Assembly (NCBI GenBank): GCA_030622705.1
Contig: JAUXFU010000024.1
Location: 1 to 8,851, forward strand
Source of the DNA: Candidatus Omnitrophota bacterium
Lineage (GTDB): Bacteria; Omnitrophota; Koll11; Gygaellales; JAHJCI01
Length of the DNA: 8,851 bases
Reading direction: 5' to 3'
A program made the position numbers and the translations under genes. Positions 1 to 6,193 of the stretch are shown in pieces; positions within the stretch are counted from its first letter, which is position 1, and each line of letters begins with the position of its first letter. The notes under the pieces are model-generated. The model was given only the letters and a program-made list of their open reading frames with translations, ran no database searches and had not been told where the DNA came from.

Positions 1-1038
1 AACCGTATTCTTCAACAATCGCATTTTAGATTATCTTATTTGTCTTTCTATCTTTTTATGCAGCATAGTCGTTATTCGGTTGCTCGAAAGATTTATTCTT
101 ATTCGGCTGAAGAAATGGCTAAGAGGACTGCTACTACCCTTGATGATTTTTTAATTGCTATTTTCGAGAAAAATATCATGCCGCTGTTTTACTTTGGCGC
201 TGTTTATGTAAGTATCCGCTGCTTAAGTCTAAATTCGGTTTTGAGTAAAATGATTGATATTTTAGGATTAGTCATTCTGATAGTTTTCAGTATTCGTTTC
301 TTAGTTGCCGTTATCAGTTATATTCTTGAGATTTTTTGGTTAAAGGGTAAGGAGGACATAGCCAGGAAGCAGAGCCTTAAAGGTGTACTTACGATATTCA
401 AGGTAGTTGTTTGGGGGTTGGGGATTGTTTTTCTGCTGGATAATTTAGGGTTTAAGATTTCTACGGTAATCGCCGGTTTAGGCATTGGCGGTGTGGCCGT
501 AGCCTTAGCTGCTCAGACAATCTTAGGCGACCTTTTTAGTTATTTTGCCATATTCTTTGACCGCCCATTTGAGGTTGGCGATTTTATTATTGTAGGAGAC
601 TTTTTAGGGACAATTGAACATATCGGGATTAAGACAACGCGAATACGCAGCTTAGGGGGCGAGCAGTTAGTTTTCTCTAATGCCGACCTTACTAATTCCC
701 GTGTGCGTAACTATAAAAGAATGGATAAGCGCCGCGTAGTTTTTCAGGTGGGGGTTATTTATCAAACTACCCTTGCTCAGGTAAAAGAGATACCTTTGGT
801 AATCAAAACTGCCATAACAAATATAAAGGATACTGTTTTTGACCGGTCGCATTTTTCTTCCTTTGGCGATTTCAGTTTGATATTTGAGGTTGTCTATTAT
901 GTTTTAAGCCGGGATTATAACAAATATATGGATATACAACAGGAGATTAATTTCGCTGTTAAGGAAGAGTTTGAGAAACGCGGTATTGAATTTGCTTATC
1001 CGACGCAGACTGTGTATGTTAGTAAAAATGCAGACTAA
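1..1038 (+). CDS. MscS-family mechanosensitive ion channel (5' partial)
   Basis: Small-conductance mechanosensitive channel protein of the inner membrane, expected to open under membrane tension and release solutes on osmotic down-shock. The frame is open to the first base of the window, so the gene starts upstream. The TTG at 40 is only the first possible start inside the window and would leave the N-terminal membrane segment incomplete. Counting from base 1 (345 codons), hydrophobic segments lie near 59-78, 84-114 and 129-148. The pore-lining helix near 152-186 has the Gly/Ala-rich family pattern (GLGIGGVAVALAAQ) followed by ILGDLFSYFAIFFDRPFEVGD, which leads into the beta domain. The C-terminal alpha/beta domain is complete, ending IEFAYPTQTVYV, a typical MscS end. 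The family call is firm; the exact subfamily is not. Confidence 0.93.
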   Translation, partial: NRILQQSHFRLSYLSFYLFMQHSRYSVARKIYSYSAEEMAKRTATTLDDFLIAIFEKNIMPLFYFGAVYVSIRCLSLNSVLSKMIDILGLVILIVFSIRFLVAVISYILEIFWLKGKEDIARKQSLKGVLTIFKVVVWGLGIVFLLDNLGFKISTVIAGLGIGGVAVALAAQTILGDLFSYFAIFFDRPFEVGDFIIVGDFLGTIEHIGIKTTRIRSLGGEQLVFSNADLTNSRVRNYKRMDKRRVVFQVGVIYQTTLAQVKEIPLVIKTAITNIKDTVFDRSHFSSFGDFSLIFEVVYYVLSRDYNKYMDIQQEINFAVKEEFEKRGIEFAYPTQTVYVSKNAD

Positions 1039-1047
1039 GGCTTGCCT

Positions 1048-1070
1048 CTACCAAGAGCTTTGCTCTGTAG
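1048..1070. repeat. Small hairpin after the MscS gene
   Basis: AGAGC (1054-1058) pairs with GCTCT (1062-1066) over a TTT loop. The outer CTAC (1048-1051) pairs with GTAG (1067-1070) across a 2-base bulge. No T-run follows, so a standard intrinsic terminator is not supported. The hairpin abuts the larger palindromic repeat and may be part of it. Confidence 0.4.
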
Positions 1071-1200
1071 GTTGTCGGAAAACTCACCTTTGTCATTGCG
1101 AGCGAACGTAGTGAGCGAAGCAATCCCGGCTGCGAGTTTGCTTCGTCGCTATGCTCCTCGTAACGGCTTCGCCCTCGCAATGACAGTTTTTCGACAACCT
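1069..1200. repeat. Imperfect palindromic interspersed repeat (MITE-like)
   Basis: The ends are inverted: AGGTTGTCGGAAAAC (1069-1083) matches the reverse complement of 1186-1200 at 14 of 15 positions. After a 7-base insertion on the left, TGTCATTGCGAG (1091-1102) matches the reverse complement of 1174-1185 exactly. The core contains GCGAACGTAGTGAGCGAAGC, the kind of TCATTGCGAGCGAA...GAAGCAATC sequence that recurs between genes in many environmental bacterial genomes. The short reading frames through it (about 60 codons on each strand) are by-products of the repeat and are not annotated as genes. No clear target-site duplication was found. The whole of 1039-1225 is otherwise without genes. Confidence 0.75.
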
Positions 1201-1225
1201 GTCTGGGGGGTGGTGAGGGCGGACA

Positions 1226-3304
1226 ATGAGGGGTAGACTTTTATCTATTTTTTTCATACTTTTCTGGCTGGTGGCCATTAATACGCAGATTGTTATTGCT
1301 TCGGATTTATCCCGGAGTGCCCGGACTCTTTATAATCAAGGTAGTTTCGCGCAGGCAATTAGCATATATCAGGAAATAATCAAAGACAGTCCCCGGGATA
1401 TTAAGGCTTATGTAAATCTGGCTTATTTGTATAAGGATTTAGCCGAATACAAACAGGCAATCCGAATCCTCGGGGAGGTTCCGGAGGCGTTAAAAGACGT
1501 CCGGATTAAAAAGCTCCTTGGGCGGCTCTATTATCTTATTGGTAAGCCAAAGCAGGCAATCTCTCAACTAAAACAGCTTTTGCCTTCTCAGAAAGAAGAT
1601 TTTGAGGTTTTGTTCTGTCTAGGGCAGTGTTATGAGGAGATTGATGATTTCCCCGAGGCGCAAGCATTTTATTTGGACGCAGCCGCGATTAATCCCGGCA
1701 ACGCGTTAGTATATCTAAGATTAGGGAATATTTACTATGCAAGTCAGATGTTTAGACAGGCTGCGCAGGCAAACGCAAGAGTAATTTTTCTTGATTCGAG
1801 CATTAGCGGGGTGCGGCTGCGGCTTGCCGAGTGCTTTACAAAATTAGACGAATTCACGCTGGCTTATAAGCAATATGCCAAGTGCGTGGCAATTTATCCT
1901 GAAGATAAATTCCTGCGAAAGAAATTAAAAGAAACAAAAGCAAAACTCAGCGAGGATTTCTTCAAACAAAAGAAGGCGTTAGCCCAACAGCGCCGCCGCA
2001 GGCAGTTAGCTCAGGTTAAGCCTTCTGTCTTTGCTAAACAGGCCCCCTTAATCAGGGTAGGCATAGCCGGAGCTAAAGATTTAGTTGAATTTAAATGCGG
2101 CAGTGATTTTGAAATTGTTGATAAGCAAAAAGGTACTGTTCTTTTTAATGGTAAGGAGGAATTAGTATATTCTTTGGTATTCAACCCCCACGCCAAAAAT
2201 TTTGGTGTGGGGATAAAGGACTGCCACGGTAAAGTCTTAGCCGCCGGGTTAGAGAGCCCTTTTCTGATTAAGAATAAACCCTGTTCCCCGGTGCAAGGAG
2301 ATGATAGGCCTAAAAATTCTGTTATTGCTATTTTTAATCTTTCTTGCGGCACAGGTAATTTCTGGGCAGGCTTCCGTGACCAGCAGTACCGGGGAATAAT
2401 TGAGGTTATTCCGGATGACAACGGGTTTCAATTGATTAATTTAGTTAATTTGGAAGAGTATCTCTATGGAGTTTTGCCTTCTGAGATGCCTGTTGGCTGG
2501 CCTGAGCAGGCGCTGCGTACTCAGGCAGTCGCGGCAAGAACCTGGGCGGTAAGTAATCTAAGGAGGCATAATCGTCAGGGCTTTAATTTCTGCAGGGAGG
2601 TGCATTGTCAGGTGTATAAGGGCGCCGGATCAGAAACACAGCGTACTAATCAGGCTGTGGATGATACAGCCGGGATTATTCTTACGGGAGAAGGATTTCA
2701 GCCCCGTAATATTACTTCTAATACAACCTGCCGGTCAATAGATATATTTTATTCTAATAACTGCGGCGGATGTACGCAGGATGGCGTTGTTGACGCTTTA
2801 TCCGTTGATTATCGTTTTCCGCTTTCTCCCTTAGAATTAGAAGATTGGTTAGCCGGCCGGCCGGATACATTTTGTAACCTAAAAGGGGAGAAACCGGCAA
2901 ATTTCCGGTGGGTAAGATTATATAAACAGAAGGAATTAAAAAGATTGCTTGGTAAATTTAATATCAATGTTGGGCAGGTTCTCAAGATTATTCCTCAGGT
3001 GCGGGAAAGCAGCAGTCATTTATCCAGTGTCAAAATTGAAGGGACGCAAAACACTGAGGTTATTAAGGGTGAAAATAAAATCAGGAAAATTCTGGGAAAT
3101 TTACGTAGCAGCGCATTCAAAATTGAGGTAAAATATAACCAGCAGAATCAGCCACAAGAGTTTATCTTCTATGGAGGGGGCTTTGGCCATGGCCGTGGAT
3201 TATGTCAAACAGGAATAAAGGGTTTGGCGCTGAAGGGTTATGATTATCTTGAGATTCTGAAACATTACTATCCAGAGGCAGAAATAAAAAAAATCTATCA
3301 GTAA
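1226..3304 (+). CDS. Secreted TPR-SpoIID/LytB domain protein (putative peptidoglycan lytic enzyme)
   Basis: Predicted exported peptidoglycan-remodelling protein. Residues 1-25 form a signal peptide (basic MRGR, hydrophobic core, cut probably near VIAS). Residues about 30-235 are TPR-like repeats (for example AYVNLAYLYKDLAEYKQAI and NALVYLRLGNIYYASQMFRQA), then a Lys/Arg-rich linker to about 262. From about 272 comes a SpoIID-like region: RVGIAG, YRGIIEV, and VNLEEYLYGVLPSEMP with Glu420, which aligns with the catalytic Glu of SpoIID lytic transglycosylases. QAVAARTWA follows, then Cys456, His460 and Cys461 (CREVHCQVY), resembling the Cys/His set reported to bind zinc in clostridial SpoIID. 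The C-terminal GFGHGRGLCQTG and ILKHYYPEAEI are classic for the family. GAGGG (1215-1219) gives a good ribosome site 6 bases before ATG. Domain calls are firm; substrate and partners are inference. Confidence 0.92.
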   Translation: MRGRLLSIFFILFWLVAINTQIVIASDLSRSARTLYNQGSFAQAISIYQEIIKDSPRDIKAYVNLAYLYKDLAEYKQAIRILGEVPEALKDVRIKKLLGRLYYLIGKPKQAISQLKQLLPSQKEDFEVLFCLGQCYEEIDDFPEAQAFYLDAAAINPGNALVYLRLGNIYYASQMFRQAAQANARVIFLDSSISGVRLRLAECFTKLDEFTLAYKQYAKCVAIYPEDKFLRKKLKETKAKLSEDFFKQKKALAQQRRRRQLAQVKPSVFAKQAPLIRVGIAGAKDLVEFKCGSDFEIVDKQKGTVLFNGKEELVYSLVFNPHAKNFGVGIKDCHGKVLAAGLESPFLIKNKPCSPVQGDDRPKNSVIAIFNLSCGTGNFWAGFRDQQYRGIIEVIPDDNGFQLINLVNLEEYLYGVLPSEMPVGWPEQALRTQAVAARTWAVSNLRRHNRQGFNFCREVHCQVYKGAGSETQRTNQAVDDTAGIILTGEGFQPRNITSNTTCRSIDIFYSNNCGGCTQDGVVDALSVDYRFPLSPLELEDWLAGRPDTFCNLKGEKPANFRWVRLYKQKELKRLLGKFNINVGQVLKIIPQVRESSSHLSSVKIEGTQNTEVIKGENKIRKILGNLRSSAFKIEVKYNQQNQPQEFIFYGGGFGHGRGLCQTGIKGLALKGYDYLEILKHYYPEAEIKKIYQ
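2186..2212. repeat. Strong inverted repeat inside the SpoIID gene
   Basis: CCCCACGCCAAAA (2186-2198) is followed by one base and then TTTTGGTGTGGGG (2200-2212). All 13 positions can pair in RNA, one of them G-U, though the central few would form the loop. It lies in coding sequence (VFNPHAKNFGVGI), so it may be chance or codon-driven. Its outer CCCCAC/GTGGGG arms are the same as those of the hairpin after this gene at 3308-3327. Confidence 0.5.
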
Positions 3305-3331
3305 TTACCCCACACTCACGGGTGGGGAATT
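3303..3331 (+). terminator. Hairpin between SpoIID and patatin genes (weak terminator or attenuator)
   Basis: CCCCAC (3308-3313) pairs with GTGGGG (3322-3327) around an 8-base loop. AATT on each side (3303-3306 and 3328-3331) extends the stem past a single bulged A. Only about four T residues follow, and the ribosome site of the next gene (AGGG at 3334-3337) starts almost immediately. Complete termination is therefore unlikely. Partial termination, 3'-end protection, or modulation of patatin translation all fit. Confidence 0.45.
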
Positions 3332-3341
3332 TTAGGGAAAT

Positions 3342-4262
3342 ATGAAATTCAGGGTTGCTTTGGTTTTAGGCGGAGGCGGGGCAAGGGGATTTGCTCATAT
3401 TGGGATAATAAAGGTTTTACAAGGGCATTCGATTCCCATTGATTTGGTTGTGGGGACCAGTATGGGTGCGGTTATCGGCGCAGCCTTTTGCTTAAATCCT
3501 GACGGGAGGGCTGTAGAGAAGAAAATGCTGAGGATGATAAGCCATCCCGAGATTAAAAGGATGGAGTCATTTTTCTGTCAGAGCTCAGAAGAGAACCAAC
3601 AGAAATTTGTTCTTCAGAAGCTTCTGGGTAGAATCAAGAATCTTTATCTCTGGAATCTGCGGGCAGCCAGGAGATGGCTTATTCGTAGCGACCCGATTGT
3701 TGATGTTTTTAGGGAGCTTTTTGGCAACCGCAGTTTTTCTGATGTTCGGGTTCCTTTTGCTTGCGTAGCGGTTGATTTTAATACGGCTTGCGAGGTTATT
3801 ATTCAGAACGGCAGAATCCTGGAGGCGGTTCTTGCCTCTTCGTCAATTCCCGGGATATTTGCTCTAGTAAAACGCGGTAATCAATTATTGGCGGACGGGG
3901 GGGTTTTGTCTTCGGTTCCGGCAAAGCAGGCGCGTATTTTAGGGGCGGATTTTGTTATCGGCGTAGATTTAAACATTAATTATTCAAAAAGAGAACATTT
4001 AACCGGACTGGATGCGATGTTCCAGGCAGATTGGATTAAAAGCTGTTATTTGAATAAACTGAATTTAAGATATTGCGATTGTGTTATTAAACCGAAATTG
4101 GATAAGGTAAACTGGCCGGTATTTTCTCAGGGGCCATTTTGTATACAGCAAGGGCAATCGGCGGCTCTAATGGTTGTTGATGAAATCAGGCGCAGCTTGG
4201 CAAGAAAGAAAAGATTTTATTTTTTAAAGAGACTGTTTTTCCCCCGCGGTATAGAAGGATAG
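3342..4262 (+). CDS. Patatin-like phospholipase (RssA-type serine hydrolase)
   Basis: Predicted acyl hydrolase of the bacterial patatin family, which uses a Ser-Asp dyad on phospholipid or other acyl esters. The oxyanion-hole glycine motif GGGGARG is at residues 10-16, the nucleophile elbow GTSMG at 38-42 with Ser40, and the catalytic Asp185 in DGG (185-187), so all expected catalytic parts are present. There is no signal peptide, so a cytoplasmic or membrane-peripheral enzyme is likely. The C-terminus is basic and aromatic (RKKRFYFLKRLFF), which could help membrane contact. The 306-residue length is normal for RssA-like proteins. ATG 3342 has AGGG only 4 bases upstream, a short but usable spacing. 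It follows the SpoIID gene by 37 bases and is probably cotranscribed. The substrate cannot be read from the sequence. Confidence 0.92.
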   Translation: MKFRVALVLGGGGARGFAHIGIIKVLQGHSIPIDLVVGTSMGAVIGAAFCLNPDGRAVEKKMLRMISHPEIKRMESFFCQSSEENQQKFVLQKLLGRIKNLYLWNLRAARRWLIRSDPIVDVFRELFGNRSFSDVRVPFACVAVDFNTACEVIIQNGRILEAVLASSSIPGIFALVKRGNQLLADGGVLSSVPAKQARILGADFVIGVDLNINYSKREHLTGLDAMFQADWIKSCYLNKLNLRYCDCVIKPKLDKVNWPVFSQGPFCIQQGQSAALMVVDEIRRSLARKKRFYFLKRLFFPRGIEG

Positions 4263-4275
4263 TATCGAATAAAGT

Positions 4276-4326
4276 ATGGAAGAATACGAGTGGTTGGATC
4301 CGGTAAGTGAAGGAGTAAAAAGATGA
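4276..4326 (+). CDS. Possible 16-residue leader peptide ORF
   Basis: ATG 4276 opens a 16-codon frame (MEEYEWLDPVSEGVKR) whose TGA stop overlaps the ATG of the CBS gene as ATGA at 4323-4326. An in-frame TAA at 4270-4272 closes the frame upstream. The overlap would permit translational coupling. Against it, no convincing ribosome site precedes ATG 4276, and the CBS gene has its own strong site (AGGAG, 4311-4315) inside this frame. It may be chance. Confidence 0.22.
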   Translation: MEEYEWLDPVSEGVKR

Positions 4327-4793
4327 AGATTTCGGAAGTAATGAATCAGAAGATAATTGCTGTTAATCGCGCGACAAGCCTGACAGAGCTAATTGAATTT
4401 TTCCGCCACTTTCATAGCTTTCCGCTTGTGCCTGTTGTTGATGAGCATAATATCTTGATTGGCGTAGTTTCCTTCCGGCAGCTTATTGAGGCATTTTATA
4501 CATCCAGTCAGGATATTCTCAAAACGATTCCTTTTCTTGATGAAAACCATACGAATATTTTTGATATAGATATTACTCCCGAGATTGGTGAGCTGTGTAT
4601 AGTTGATGACCTTATGCAGACAAGATTTATAACCGTAAATCAGGATCTTTCCCTTGAAGAGGCTTACCGGCTTATGCAGGTGCACCAAATGGAGCAGTTT
4701 CCGGTTGTTGATTCAGAAAACAAGCTTCTTGGCATGATCGGAGAGTTTGATATTTTGCTTGCTCTTTTTAAACAAAAGGGCGTGATTAAGTGA
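4323..4793 (+). CDS. Two-CBS-domain protein (putative nucleotide-sensing regulator)
   Basis: Stand-alone cytoplasmic protein of 156 residues made of a CBS pair (Bateman module). CBS1 covers about 1-60 (SEVMNQKIIAVNRATSLTEL ... VPVVDEHNILIGVVSFRQLI). CBS2 covers about 92-152 (VDDLMQTRFITVNQDLSLEE ... FPVVDSENKLLGMIGEFDIL). Such modules commonly bind adenine nucleotides and control attached or neighbouring enzymes and transporters. No other domain is present. AGGAG at 4311-4315 sits 7 bases before the ATG and decides the start. The antiporter gene begins 21-42 bases downstream depending on its start, so an operon and a regulatory link between the two proteins are reasonable inferences. The ligand is not known. 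Confidence 0.9.
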   Translation: MKISEVMNQKIIAVNRATSLTELIEFFRHFHSFPLVPVVDEHNILIGVVSFRQLIEAFYTSSQDILKTIPFLDENHTNIFDIDITPEIGELCIVDDLMQTRFITVNQDLSLEEAYRLMQVHQMEQFPVVDSENKLLGMIGEFDILLALFKQKGVIK

Positions 4794-4803
4794 GATTAAT
4801 TCG

Positions 4804-4825
4804 CCCTGCACCATATGGTGCAGGG
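4804..4825. promoter_or_regulatory. Perfect 22-bp palindrome at the antiporter start region
   Basis: The half-site CCCTGCACCAT (4804-4814) is followed directly by its exact reverse complement (4815-4825). In RNA this makes a GC-capped stem with a tight loop; in DNA it is a symmetric site that could bind a dimeric protein. It contains the in-frame ATG at 4815 and ends 10 bases before the alternative ATG at 4836. There is no T-run after it, so it is not a standard terminator. A role in start-site control is inference. Confidence 0.6.
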
Positions 4826-4835
4826 TTCACTGAAT

Positions 4836-6008
4836 ATGAATCCAATTTTTAGTTTGGGGCTTATTTTCCTCTTCGGGCTTTTGGGCGCCCGGTTGATAAA
4901 AAAAATAAAATTTCCTTCTATAACTGCTTATCTTTTATTGGGGATTTTTATCGGCCCTTCCCTGGGAGGGCTTATATCCGCTGATCTTATTTCTGCCTCA
5001 GGGTTTATTTCTAATATTGTTCTTGGTTTAATCGCTTTTACTCTTGGTCAAAACTTTACCAGGGAATTTTTTCAAAGGATTGGCCGGGCAGTAATCTGGA
5101 TTTCAATCTTAGAGGTAATTTTGCCTTGGGTATTGGTTACTTTTGTAATCTATTTTCTTCTCAGGCAGCCATTCTATGTTGCTCTTATTTTCGGAGCGAT
5201 ATCCTCGGCTACTGCGCCGGCAGCTACGGTTATGGTTGTGCGGGAATATAAAAGCAAAGGGAGATTTACCGATGTGCTTTTGGGAGTGGTAGCAATCGAT
5301 GACGCATGGTGTTTGATTATCTTTGCATTTTCATTATCAATTGCCAAAGTTCTTGCTTTTCATGTATCTAATGGGTTTATGTTTAGGGTGTTTGTTTATA
5401 CATCAATAGAGATAGGCGGTGCTTTTTTGCTTGGTGGTTTAGTCGCTTATTTGGTTTCCCGAATTTCAAAATTTATTAGAACACCTACGGAGTTGCTTAT
5501 TTATTCACTGGGATTTATTTTATTGACTACGGGACTGGCGTTGAAGCTTCATTTCTCTGTGTTATTGGCTAATATGGTTTTAGGGGCGGTATTGATAAAT
5601 ATTAAAAACACAAATTTCCGGTTCTTTGAGGTGTTAAGAACTATCGATTCACCAATATACCTGCTTTTTTTCTGTTTAGCCGGAGCAAATTTAGAGCTTG
5701 GTTTACTTAAGAGCATCGGCTTACTCGGATTAGTTTATTTAATCTGCCGCATTGCGGGTAAGGTTATTGGTTCTATTTTTGGGGGGCGGATTGTGGGGGT
5801 GGAGGATAAAGTCAGAAGATATCTGGGGTGGAGTTTGCTTCCCCAGGCCGGCGTAGCCTTGGGTTGCGCCTTGATTGTAAAAAATGATTTTCCGCAGGTC
5901 GGAGGAATAATATTTACGACTATTATTGCTACTACGGTCATTTTTGAGTTAATAGGGCCTATATGCACCAAGGTTGCTTTAGAAAAAGCAGGTGAAGTTA
6001 ATGTTTAA
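4836..6008 (+). CDS. Cation:proton antiporter (CPA2 / Na+/H+ exchanger family)
   Basis: Inner-membrane antiporter, expected to exchange H+ for Na+ or K+. The protein is almost wholly hydrophobic with roughly 11-13 membrane segments. Family landmarks, numbered from ATG 4836, are: FPSITAYLLLGIFIGPSLGG (26-45); LGLIAFTLGQNF (63-74); SSATAPAATVMVVREYKSKG near 119-138; and GVVAIDDAWCLIIFAF with adjacent Asp155-Asp156, the likely ion/proton-binding pair. No RCK/TrkA-N domain is attached, and the CBS protein encoded just upstream may supply regulation. ATG 4815 is in frame and would add MVQGSLN, but it sits inside the palindrome and lacks a ribosome site. I prefer 4836 because MNPIFSLGLIFLFGLLGAR matches the usual family N-terminus, although its own ribosome site is also weak. 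Ion specificity cannot be read. Confidence 0.92.
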   Translation: MNPIFSLGLIFLFGLLGARLIKKIKFPSITAYLLLGIFIGPSLGGLISADLISASGFISNIVLGLIAFTLGQNFTREFFQRIGRAVIWISILEVILPWVLVTFVIYFLLRQPFYVALIFGAISSATAPAATVMVVREYKSKGRFTDVLLGVVAIDDAWCLIIFAFSLSIAKVLAFHVSNGFMFRVFVYTSIEIGGAFLLGGLVAYLVSRISKFIRTPTELLIYSLGFILLTTGLALKLHFSVLLANMVLGAVLINIKNTNFRFFEVLRTIDSPIYLLFFCLAGANLELGLLKSIGLLGLVYLICRIAGKVIGSIFGGRIVGVEDKVRRYLGWSLLPQAGVALGCALIVKNDFPQVGGIIFTTIIATTVIFELIGPICTKVALEKAGEVNV

Positions 6009-6020
6009 GAGGAAATAATA

Positions 6021-6104
6021 ATGGGAAAACGTAAACGTATAGGAAAATTGAATTGGCGTTCGAAAAAGGCAAATAAAGGCCGCAAGCCTTGCCTGGGGCA
6101 TTAA
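6021..6104 (+). CDS. 27-residue highly basic small protein of unknown function
   Basis: Too short for usual gene finders but well supported. AGAGG (6008-6012) overlaps the antiporter stop and lies 8 bases before ATG 6021, and the frame closes at TAA 6102-6104. The product starts MGKRKRIGKLNW and ends KPCLGH, with 11 Lys/Arg in 27 residues, one Trp and one Cys. That composition suggests binding to RNA, ribosomes or another polyanion, in the manner of very small ribosome-associated proteins such as bTHX, but the sequence does not match bTHX as I know it. It begins 12 bases after the antiporter stop, so it is almost certainly on the same transcript. I do not recognise the family, and its function is open. 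Confidence 0.65.
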   Translation: MGKRKRIGKLNWRSKKANKGRKPCLGH

Positions 6105-6120
6105 AAAAAGTAAAAGATTA

Positions 6121-6146
6121 ACCACAGTGATACAAAGGCACAAAGT
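6121..6146. repeat. Degenerate CACAG/ACAAAG-type intergenic repeat
   Basis: Between the convergent genes, ACCACAGTGATACAAAGGCA followed by CAAAG resembles the family of short ACCACAGAGgCACAGAGgCACAAAG intergenic sequences I recall from several environmental genomes. A single copy in this window is not proof. The rest of 6105-6193 is AT-rich, with a weak 6-bp stem (6140-6145 with 6167-6172) but no convincing terminator for either strand. Confidence 0.25.
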
Positions 6147-6193
6147 AACAGTTTTTAAGCTTTTTTCTTTGTAGTATGTTTTTAGAGAGGTTT

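Noticed and set aside
40..42. TTG at 40 as the true start of the MscS gene
   Set aside because: The frame stays open to base 1, and MscS proteins need further N-terminal sequence, so the gene is cut by the window edge.
1042..1278. Overlapping short reading frames on both strands (64 and 61 codons)
   Set aside because: They translate the palindromic repeat. Residue strings of this kind come from repeat copies, and neither frame has independent support.
2011..2431. Minus-strand frames of 136 and 60 codons within the SpoIID gene
   Set aside because: They are antisense to a well-supported domain protein and have no recognisable domain or ribosome site.
4389..4688. Minus-strand 99-codon frame within the CBS gene
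   Set aside because: Antisense shadow of a clear two-CBS protein.
5735..5971. Minus-strand 78-codon frame within the antiporter gene
   Set aside because: Antisense shadow of conserved membrane segments.
6105..6193. Bidirectional terminator between the convergent genes
   Set aside because: Only weak 5-6 bp stems are present and none is a GC-rich hairpin followed by a T-run, so I do not annotate one.
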